A DNA stretch of 13,711 bases, taken from JBCCYM01 sp039190005. Lineage in GTDB: Bacteria > Pseudomonadota > Gammaproteobacteria > UBA12402. Shown here one piece after another: positions 6,406 through 13,711 of the stretch. The DNA is taken from contig JBCCYM010000048.1 in NCBI GenBank assembly GCA_039190005.1, forward strand, positions 1 to 13,711, in the 5' to 3' direction. Below the pieces are notes generated by a model. It did no database searches, was not told the DNA's origin, and worked only from the letters and a program-made list of their open reading frames with translations. The translations under genes and the position numbers were made by a program. Positions within the stretch are counted from its first letter, which is position 1. Each line of letters starts with the position of its first letter.

Positions 6406-7260
6406 CTACTCACCACCTCCATCCGATGCAGGCTCAAATTCTGCCTCAGTTTCATCCCATGTTTTTTTAACACCTTGCTCTGTATCTTTAAGTACTTGAT
6501 CTGCGGCATCTCCAATTCCTGGATTATCTTCAGGATTCAAATCTTTAAGGTTATCTTCAACTTCATTCATTGGACCTCCTACATTATTAGGTCCAGATTT
6601 AGGTTCCTCCTCTATAATTTGTCCATCTTCATCAATTTCATCAGGGGCAATATCATTAGGATATTGGTCTTCCTTAGTCCATTCATCTAATTGCTGTTTC
6701 TTTGATAATCGGTTGGCATGTTTAGCTGCAGTATTATAATCATTTAACACATTCTTCGCTACTTCATTATCTACTACTTCATTACCTTTTGAGTCAGTGG
6801 AGTTTATCCACTTTAATATTTTCCCTTTCACTTTAGAAAAAGTTTCTATAGAAGAATCAGGAAAGTCGTCCAAAATTTCCTTCGGTGCATTATTGTTTGA
6901 TAGTGTGTTGTATAAATCATCAAGCATAAACTCAGTGCTTTCTTGATCATAATCTTTCACGGGTTCAAATGAAAGCTTATCGGCGTTCTCTGCTGCGGGT
7001 TTTAAATCAATCTCACCAGTATTAACCCCTTTTCTAAGACCCTCTGTTCCCCCTTGCCATGAATTTGCCCATACTTCATCTACAACTTCTTCCATTGTCT
7101 CCAATGATGATTCTATCCAGCTTTCATTAATAGCGTTGATAGGTCTCTCTGCTAATAAAATAAAAACAGCAACACCACCAAATGAGCTACCACCAATCTC
7201 TATACCAAGCTTGGCATTGGGATCGTTAGGATCATTACCAGAATCAGGATAAGCACCACC
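6406..7260 (-). other. variable acidic C-terminal tip region of the Rhs-like gene
   Basis: This segment encodes residues about 2147-2430 of the Rhs-like protein. By hand count it has about 11 CpG in the 840 bp 6421-7260, against about 36 in the adjacent 840 bp 7261-8100, a sharp composition break close to the end of the YD core. The encoded tip has a short glycine/hydrophobic stretch (GGVAVFILLA, about 2174-2183) and then long helical, strongly acidic sequence (DEIDEDGQIIEEEP). It ends GGGE. It contains no cysteine and no toxin motif I recognise. Its position and composition fit an exchangeable Rhs tip acquired separately from the core. Confidence 0.6.
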
Positions 7261-10200
7261 AACTAGTGGCGCATCACTGGTACCGGAAAGACTGCCGGTG
7301 GTCATTGGCGCATTGTCATCACTACGGACAGGCTGCATGTTGGTGCGACTGGTTGTATCATAGGTTTGTCCACTGCTTGGCGCAAGGTAAAGCCCACTTG
7401 TTGCATCAAAATAACCTCCCTTATACTTCAAAGGATTGTTACTTAGACTCATACCATTGGCTGAGGCTTGATTGGTATTGCGTATCTGACCATACGGGCT
7501 GTAATCAATGGCTTGGCTTGGATCAGCTGTCAAGGTTTTCTCTGAACCAATGACCGAACCATCCAAGCCACGCACATAAAAACTGATCGGGTTGCCAAAT
7601 GTATTGGTTATGACCTTATCGTTACTGTCGGTGAGATAACGTCCTGATATTACACCAGCAGGTCCCATAATATAGTGTGAGATAGTACCATTATTGCTCA
7701 TCACATTAAGTAACTTACCACTGCGATCATAGTAGTAAGTAAATGTCGTTGAGTCTTCATGTTTCGTATGTAAACTGCCATCGGGATAATAGGTATAGCT
7801 TGTGGTGTTACCGGATGCATCGGTAAAGGTGACCATCTGATCACGCAGATTATCAGTGATAGTGCCTGTTGATGTACTGGCGACATCACCGAAGCGCGCA
7901 TCTTGTTGGGTATAATAGCTCATCGAGTTACTGCCATCACTTGAACTTATTTCATCGTCACTGAGATTGTAACTTTGTGTGCTTGTATTTGTCGGCGTCA
8001 CCGTACTGTTACCGTCAATATCATAACCATAAGTGTTTTGCTTATTATCTAAATGCCCGGTAGCGTCGGTTGATAAATTATTATCAATGGTATTACCGGC
8101 AAGTTGTCGTTGCAACACGTAACCCAAATTATTGTAGGTGGTTTGTGCAATCGGTATGGTTTTTGTCCCTAAAAATTCGCTGATTGTCATTTCATGCGCT
8201 GTTTCGGTATTCCAATGCCTTGCCATCGTATTTGTAACAGGACTTGTGCCCGATGCATCAGTTTCACTAATTTTCTGCGGTTGATCGGTCCAATCGTAAG
8301 TGTCTATTAATACGCTACCACGTGTTTGATTATTTGCGTTTGTTTGGGTGATTTTTGATAACACACCATCACGATTTTTGTAGCTCATTACCGTTTGATC
8401 GCCGGTAACATCCGTGCGTGTCGCTAATGCACCGGCAGTATTTTCGCTGTAGGACACCGATTTGCCATCAGGATACCTTAGGCTTGAGATACTGCCGTCG
8501 GCAGCATAGGTATAGGTTAAAGTCGATGTCGGATCGATAGTAGCACAATCCGGTTGTTTGCCTGTTGCCGGCGCATTGGCACTGTAACTTAGGCTTTTTA
8601 ACATACCATCGGTATAATAACTCGCGCAAATCGCGCGACTGCTTACGGTTTTTGAGGTGCCATTGCTTATTTCAGTACCACTGATCCAAGAAGCGGCTAG
8701 CGTCCCATCAGCATTGTATAAACGGTGTACCGTGCGTGCTGGCGCGTTATTGTATTGAATCAGATCACCATAGGCATCCCAAACCGGCTTAGCAAAGCGT
8801 TCAATGGTTTGACAATTGGCATCCGGACTCAATAATGTCGCGCCCCCACAGCGATAAACACTTGTGATTGAGCCATCAGCCGTATACACAACCGAATGAC
8901 CACTATACTCCGCGCCGAGTGTTGCTGTGCCAGTTGATTCGTTCATTGGCGCGTTGGCATCATCTTGATGTTTAATAACGCGCGTGACCTGACCCAGCGC
9001 GTTATGTGAATACAATGCGGTTTGAATATCGGTACCTGTCGCGCTGGTGGCAAAACCTGTCGCACCGGTTGTTGGATCGGCATACGTGCTTAAATTAAAC
9101 GGCAACGCATTGGATGTTTTTAATATCCAGCCTGTTACCGGATCGTAAACAGTGGCTTTGGCATACTCTTTTTGACCATTATCCATAATCGTCAACACCG
9201 GATTATTATATGCATCATATTGGGTGACTGCCTCATTCACAAGACTAATGTTACGTTCCTGTGCAGCAGTGCTAATATCTAAGCCTGAAATACGCCCCAT
9301 CAGCTGCGCATCTGTCTTACTGTCAAAATGTTTTACCACAATAAATGAATCCAATAAATTGATAAGATTATTCAAGCTTGCCTGCCGTGTCGCAGCAGTT
9401 GCGGGACTGGGATCACGTAAGGCAGAAATCGCACTGCTATCTAAGGTCAATAGATCAGATTGCTGATTGGCATCACCGTCATTGGCACCAACACGATATG
9501 TGCCTGAAGCAATCACGCGTGAAGTCGGCAAATAAACACCCGCCGTTGCTGTTGGAATTAGCTCGCGTTGAGTAATGTTAAAACTGGCAGCGTGTAATGT
9601 GTCATTGTCACCATCATTATGATTGCCGATAAAGGTGATTTGATAATCGCGATTTAACAGATGATTGGTTAGATTTAGCGTCACACTATCATTGCCAGTA
9701 AAGCTTGTCCCATCATTCGCTTGTGTCCCCTGCATCACTGTTTCCACGCCGATTTGTGCCTGATTGGCATCGTATAGTGGATAGCTTTTACTTAATAATA
9801 CCTCATTATCACCCATGGTATCACTGCTGCGATAGACATCGCTTTCCGTTAATAATCCGCCAGCCGCATAGTTATACGTCATGTTTTCAATCACACGCGA
9901 CCATGCCGGTGTTGTCAGGTTATTATCACTACTATAATCGGTTATCGTCGATTGAGTGACATTGCCAAACGCATCTAACTGTTGCGCGACATGCGCCACC
10001 AGATTTGATTCGCCATGACAGACATAGTTTATCGCCATCAAATTATTGTTGTTAGAATAGCTTAATGTCGGATTCGTTGAACAACTAAAGGTGAATATAT
10101 CTTGCGTATTAGCATCTTGCCCAATGTGTTTTACTGTCTCAGTAATTGTTTTTGTATTGACATTCACATGGTATTGTTTCAATCCTAGCGCGTCACCATT

Positions 10201-13200
10201 GCCATAAAGTTCAGCCATTGTAAAGGTGACATTACCATTTTTGATATTACTGTAATTATTAACAACATCAGCACTAAATTCTGCTAACAATTTACTATCT
10301 GACGCACGGAATACCTGCAAGCTTATCGGCCAACGACTGTCTGCCTGCCAATGGTCAAAGGCGTTATTGCTATTGTCATAAGCTTGATCCGCTGTAAATG
10401 TCAACTCATAACGTACTTTACTGCTACTTAGTAAGATATTATCATTTAATTTTCCTGCTGATTGCTTGAGGACGGTAAAAGGATAAAGACCATTTTCATC
10501 GGTTGGACAATGTGAGCTGCCACCGGTTAACTGATTGTCGGCATTGTAATAACACCGATAGGTGATATCTGTGGTCTTTGATACAGGTAAGCTTGTCGCT
10601 TGAGACGCGCTGCTAATTTCTGTATTAAGTGGAAAAACATGGTTGATGGTTTTGGATACGCGCGCGTAGCTATCATAAAACATATCTTGCTGACTTAGTA
10701 ATCTAATTTGACTCAGTTGAGCATCACTGATCTTTTGAAATTCTGCCGGCGAGTCATTGGCAAAAACAGCATATAATGCTTGTTGGACTTTCATGATAAA
10801 ATCATCTTGATTAGGATTGATGTTGGTTAACATACCCGATGTTGATTGAAATGGCAGTTGACGAAATGCAGCACAATCTACATCACCACTACTACTGCCA
10901 TTATTACAAGCAAAAGCGAAATGAATGATGCGACCCAGTAAATTTTCATCAGCAAATGTTGGCGTTCCACCTGCTTTTTCTATAATCACTGAGCGTGGCA
11001 ATATCACAGTACCCTGTATCCATTGTTGCGATTGATTTGCCTGATCATTCGATACAGACTCCATCAGCGCATTTATTCCCGGAATACCGGCAGCAGTATC
11101 CATGCCGGTGGTGTTATTTTCATTATCACTCGTCGATGATGATGGTGCTGGAACATGTAAAGTAATTGTCGCAAAATGACGCTGAGCGCTTTCAGTATAT
11201 GGTGTCATCGGATCATTCACATTGGTCATTTCGTGGGAATAGCCGGTATAAGTCACTGAACCATCGGCATCGCGCTGTACAGTAAGATTGCCGTAGGGTG
11301 AATAACCGGAATAGCTGGTTTTTGTCAAGGTACCCACCGGAGATATTGTACTATCGGAATAATCTTGTACATCCGGGGTTTGGGTATTTGTCAGTGTTGT
11401 TTTGGTAATTAAAGGTAAATTATAAAATTGAGACTGATTTGCCCAACCGGTCGGGTAGCTGTAATTTGACCACATGCTATCATTACTGTGATGGATTTGA
11501 CTAATGGTATTATCTGAATAATCTACGGTATTAGGATAACTATAGGTTGTTGTCAGTGTTGTACCATCGGCTGATTGATAGGTGGTATTGTCCAATAATC
11601 CTAACAGCCAATAATCATTTGTTGTCATCGTGCCTGCATTGGTATCCTGTGAAACTGTATCATACACATAAACACGATTGCTTTTGTTATAATACTTATC
11701 AATCATGTCTAGAGGTGAGTTGCCGGAAAATACCTGCACTGCCTCTGTCGAATTTGCATCTGTATAGGTAATATTACCATAGTAATCCTTTTTCCAGGTA
11801 TCCTCTGATTTTATATCAATGGGTTGATACACTTTTTTAGTGATTGCATTACCATCGCTGTCTTCTAAAACAATCTTGACAACCTGATTGCCGGAAATAT
11901 CAGCACACTTGCTTGGTGAATACGATCCACTATCCGGCACACCACAGGCATCTTGAGAGGGTGAAGGGTGCGCTGTGACTAAACCGACACCTGATGTTTG
12001 AGAGGTGCCGCTAGTATTGTATTGAGAGCCGGCAATAATATGTACCGGTTTATTGTACAATTTTACAGTCAACCCATTAGGCAAGGTAATTTTATTTAAG
12101 GTTAGAATATTATCTTCGAACTGGGTCCGCTGTGATTGCGGTACATTTGTTTTACCAAAATAATCCGGATAATAGAACTGGTCTTCTTGACCTGGCTGTG
12201 GTCCTTGCTTGCCATAATTGAGTTGCGAGGTAAATGTGATTTGTTCCGTGTTTGTACTCTCATTACTGCCGTCCGCAAATGTCACCGAGTCGACTTGATA
12301 GTAACTGCCAAGCAAACCAATTTGCGGTGCCAATGTTTGCTCTGAACGCCCATAAATGTTAGCTACCGGGATTTGTTGTTTGTATACGGGGGAATAATTC
12401 AGTTGACTCTCCACAGTAGTCAAACGCTCCGTACCGACAAAATCAAGTTGGCGAGAGATGTAGGCAAGATTAGTTTCATCGTTTTCTGTGATTGTTGAGG
12501 GCACTTTTAATAAAAACAAACCATTACCCGTCGCCAGTGTACTGTTATCTGAGGTGGGATAGCTATTCAAGGCTGTGAGTGGTGTCGCATCTTGACTATT
12601 TGCCCTAACCTCATTGGTAATAGTCAATAGTGTCTTTCGAGACTGTACAGTTTGGCTGACAACACCCTCACTAGTAATAGTTGGCGCATTCATCTCAACT
12701 TTCTGAATACCAGAAAGCATAGGAATTAAGCTAAATCCGGACAACCATTGCTGACCATTTGAAGCATCAACGCCTTTAGCAATCACAATTTTATCGTTAT
12801 CAAGATCATCAGAACTGGCAACCAGTAAACCATTATTGTAATTAAATACTAAATATTCGCTTGCACTTGCGTTATAAGCAGAATTTGCATTTTCACTTGT
12901 TACTGAACGTGTATCCACGGTACGGCTTTGTATTGCCACCAATGGCGACACTGAAACTGAATTGCTATATCCTGGCATCCAATCACCAGGATTTCTATAA
13001 AGCGTACTCACCAGTGGAGAAGCCTGCATATTTTTTTCTAGTGTGGGCATGAGCAGTTTACCATTGCTGGTACGGGGTAAATCAAAATAGTAGACTTGAC
13101 CATTAGTAAAAGACAATTCAAAAGCATGATAAAATACACTGCCATAAATCGCATCATCCCAAGTTGAATCTACATCACCTGGGAGAGCTGCTGTCACGGC

Positions 13201-13711
13201 AGGTGGTAAGTATTGCAATCCCGTTAAAGACATACCACTATATAATCCTTTATTTGGCAGTGAACGAAAATTACATTTTTCAGATTCTGCATTATTATTG
13301 TTTAAGTTATTTGCACATGTCGCCTGATAGTTGTTTGCTCCAATATGTAAGGTGATATAGATTGTAAGTTCCTGCGAAAAAGGTGTGGGCGTAGACTGGC
13401 GATAACTCACAGTGATATAAGGCACCAACATATCATCCCAGGGTGAAACATCCGCCATTACGGTTGAACCACCATCACTATAACGCACCGATAGTGGAAA
13501 ACTTAAATTTCTACCACGCACATTACCCAACGGTACCGATAAAGATGCTCGATGTGTTTGGGTGTCAATATGCAACCACTTATTCCAATCGATTATCGGC
13601 TGTTGACCATAATTAAACCCTGCCGTTAGCTGATCTTCTGAGCTTGCCCCATCTTGTAAAGAGGTGGTTTTATCCTTTTCAGTCTTTACCGTATGCAAAC
13701 GTATGTTTTTA
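6406..13711 (-). CDS. giant Rhs/YD-repeat protein, 5' end outside window
   Basis: At least 2430 residues. The first possible start in view is TTG at 13698, but the frame stays open to the window edge (KNIR before it), so the true N-terminus, including any signal peptide, is probably missing. Numbering here is from that TTG. Residues about 40-75 (HIDTQTHRASLSVPLG, LSFPLSVRYSDG) resemble the opening of Rhs/SpvB-type shells. YD-type units follow, for example YGNLTVQRDADGSVTYTGY near 800 and, densely from about 1490, YDAYNNPVLTIMD, YTADGSITSVYR, WDAYGDLIQY, YTYAADGSISSLRYPDGKSV and YYPDGSLHTK. The core ends with NPLKYKGGYFDATSGLYL (2087-2104), the counterpart of the Rhs-core terminus. Such proteins build a hollow beta-shell around a C-terminal effector and are exported or surface-located. 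All 14 cysteines lie in seven close pairs, which favours an oxidising compartment. The expected DPxG motif after the core is missing. The divergent acidic tip is described separately. No immunity-like gene lies downstream. Confidence 0.88.
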   Translation of the reverse strand, partial: KNIRLHTVKTEKDKTTSLQDGASSEDQLTAGFNYGQQPIIDWNKWLHIDTQTHRASLSVPLGNVRGRNLSFPLSVRYSDGGSTVMADVSPWDDMLVPYITVSYRQSTPTPFSQELTIYITLHIGANNYQATCANNLNNNNAESEKCNFRSLPNKGLYSGMSLTGLQYLPPAVTAALPGDVDSTWDDAIYGSVFYHAFELSFTNGQVYYFDLPRTSNGKLLMPTLEKNMQASPLVSTLYRNPGDWMPGYSNSVSVSPLVAIQSRTVDTRSVTSENANSAYNASASEYLVFNYNNGLLVASSDDLDNDKIVIAKGVDASNGQQWLSGFSLIPMLSGIQKVEMNAPTITSEGVVSQTVQSRKTLLTITNEVRANSQDATPLTALNSYPTSDNSTLATGNGLFLLKVPSTITENDETNLAYISRQLDFVGTERLTTVESQLNYSPVYKQQIPVANIYGRSEQTLAPQIGLLGSYYQVDSVTFADGSNESTNTEQITFTSQLNYGKQGPQPGQEDQFYYPDYFGKTNVPQSQRTQFEDNILTLNKITLPNGLTVKLYNKPVHIIAGSQYNTSGTSQTSGVGLVTAHPSPSQDACGVPDSGSYSPSKCADISGNQVVKIVLEDSDGNAITKKVYQPIDIKSEDTWKKDYYGNITYTDANSTEAVQVFSGNSPLDMIDKYYNKSNRVYVYDTVSQDTNAGTMTTNDYWLLGLLDNTTYQSADGTTLTTTYSYPNTVDYSDNTISQIHHSNDSMWSNYSYPTGWANQSQFYNLPLITKTTLTNTQTPDVQDYSDSTISPVGTLTKTSYSGYSPYGNLTVQRDADGSVTYTGYSHEMTNVNDPMTPYTESAQRHFATITLHVPAPSSSTSDNENNTTGMDTAAGIPGINALMESVSNDQANQSQQWIQGTVILPRSVIIEKAGGTPTFADENLLGRIIHFAFACNNGSSSGDVDCAAFRQLPFQSTSGMLTNINPNQDDFIMKVQQALYAVFANDSPAEFQKISDAQLSQIRLLSQQDMFYDSYARVSKTINHVFPLNTEISSASQATSLPVSKTTDITYRCYYNADNQLTGGSSHCPTDENGLYPFTVLKQSAGKLNDNILLSSSKVRYELTFTADQAYDNSNNAFDHWQADSRWPISLQVFRASDSKLLAEFSADVVNNYSNIKNGNVTFTMAELYGNGDALGLKQYHVNVNTKTITETVKHIGQDANTQDIFTFSCSTNPTLSYSNNNNLMAINYVCHGESNLVAHVAQQLDAFGNVTQSTITDYSSDNNLTTPAWSRVIENMTYNYAAGGLLTESDVYRSSDTMGDNEVLLSKSYPLYDANQAQIGVETVMQGTQANDGTSFTGNDSVTLNLTNHLLNRDYQITFIGNHNDGDNDTLHAASFNITQRELIPTATAGVYLPTSRVIASGTYRVGANDGDANQQSDLLTLDSSAISALRDPSPATAATRQASLNNLINLLDSFIVVKHFDSKTDAQLMGRISGLDISTAAQERNISLVNEAVTQYDAYNNPVLTIMDNGQKEYAKATVYDPVTGWILKTSNALPFNLSTYADPTTGATGFATSATGTDIQTALYSHNALGQVTRVIKHQDDANAPMNESTGTATLGAEYSGHSVVYTADGSITSVYRCGGATLLSPDANCQTIERFAKPVWDAYGDLIQYNNAPARTVHRLYNADGTLAASWISGTEISNGTSKTVSSRAICASYYTDGMLKSLSYSANAPATGKQPDCATIDPTSTLTYTYAADGSISSLRYPDGKSVSYSENTAGALATRTDVTGDQTVMSYKNRDGVLSKITQTNANNQTRGSVLIDTYDWTDQPQKISETDASGTSPVTNTMARHWNTETAHEMTISEFLGTKTIPIAQTTYNNLGYVLQRQLAGNTIDNNLSTDATGHLDNKQNTYGYDIDGNSTVTPTNTSTQSYNLSDDEISSSDGSNSMSYYTQQDARFGDVASTSTGTITDNLRDQMVTFTDASGNTTSYTYYPDGSLHTKHEDSTTFTYYYDRSGKLLNVMSNNGTISHYIMGPAGVISGRYLTDSNDKVITNTFGNPISFYVRGLDGSVIGSEKTLTADPSQAIDYSPYGQIRNTNQASANGMSLSNNPLKYKGGYFDATSGLYLAPSSGQTYDTTSRTNMQPVRSDDNAPMTTGSLSGTSDAPLVGGAYPDSGNDPNDPNAKLGIEIGGSSFGGVAVFILLAERPINAINESWIESSLETMEEVVDEVWANSWQGGTEGLRKGVNTGEIDLKPAAENADKLSFEPVKDYDQESTEFMLDDLYNTLSNNNAPKEILDDFPDSSIETFSKVKGKILKWINSTDSKGNEVVDNEVAKNVLNDYNTAAKHANRLSKKQQLDEWTKEDQYPNDIAPDEIDEDGQIIEEEPKSGPNNVGGPMNEVEDNLKDLNPEDNPGIGDAADQVLKDTEQGVKKTWDETEAEFEPASDGGGE

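Noticed and set aside
6309..6515. A 68-codon minus-strand frame reading through the GATA tract
   Set aside because: It overlaps the end of the Rhs-like gene in another frame and has no start signal. It was kept only as a possible alternative tail, not as a gene.
9224..9959. Several plus-strand open frames of 65-84 codons inside the Rhs-like gene
   Set aside because: All lie antisense to a continuous long coding frame, without start signals or recognisable domains.

Overview
The window looks like chromosomal DNA of a moderately AT-rich gammaproteobacterium. IF-1, NADP-isocitrate dehydrogenase and SuhB are closest in sequence to the enteric/pseudomonad/Legionella type, and infA close to icd is a common gammaproteobacterial neighbourhood. 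The AT-rich composition, small mobile repeats, a decayed gene and a giant Rhs-like protein would fit Legionellales or a similar host-associated lineage. That placement is inference, not proof.

Layout. Positions 1-218 hold a 22-bp direct repeat pair (86-107, 111-132) that could be an IS21-type end, followed by the infA promoter region. infA (+) and icd (-) then converge with only 4 bp between their stops. After a 265-bp spacer with nothing recognisable comes suhB (+, GTG start). Positions 2759-4621 hold two copies of one about 110-bp MITE-like element in opposite orientation, each flanked by a 5-bp target duplication. They bracket a lipoprotein with an SLT-type lytic transglycosylase fold. The second copy sits 30 bp upstream of a small TalC/FSA-type transaldolase (+). 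This gene converges on a YdfG-like short-chain dehydrogenase (-), which is divergent from a small secreted four-cysteine protein (+). Downstream of that protein the reading frame dissolves into stops and frame changes up to about 6312, which looks like a decayed 3' half.

The right half (6406 to the window edge) is one minus-strand gene. It encodes at least 2430 residues of an Rhs/YD-repeat protein whose true start lies outside the window. Its YD repeats are concentrated between residues about 1490 and 2110 and end in a degenerate Rhs-core terminus. A roughly 285-residue acidic C-terminal tip follows, with clearly different base composition (CpG about three-fold rarer). All 14 cysteines of the protein fall in seven close pairs, which suggests an exported, disulfide-stapled protein. 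A (GATA)7 tract lies 3 bp beyond its stop codon, and no immunity-type gene follows.

The first half is mostly housekeeping (translation initiation, TCA cycle, inositol-phosphatase/ribosome biogenesis, sugar phosphate and hydroxy-acid metabolism) and shows no joint pathway. The accessory interest lies in the MITE pair, the decayed gene and the Rhs protein with its exchanged-looking tip.
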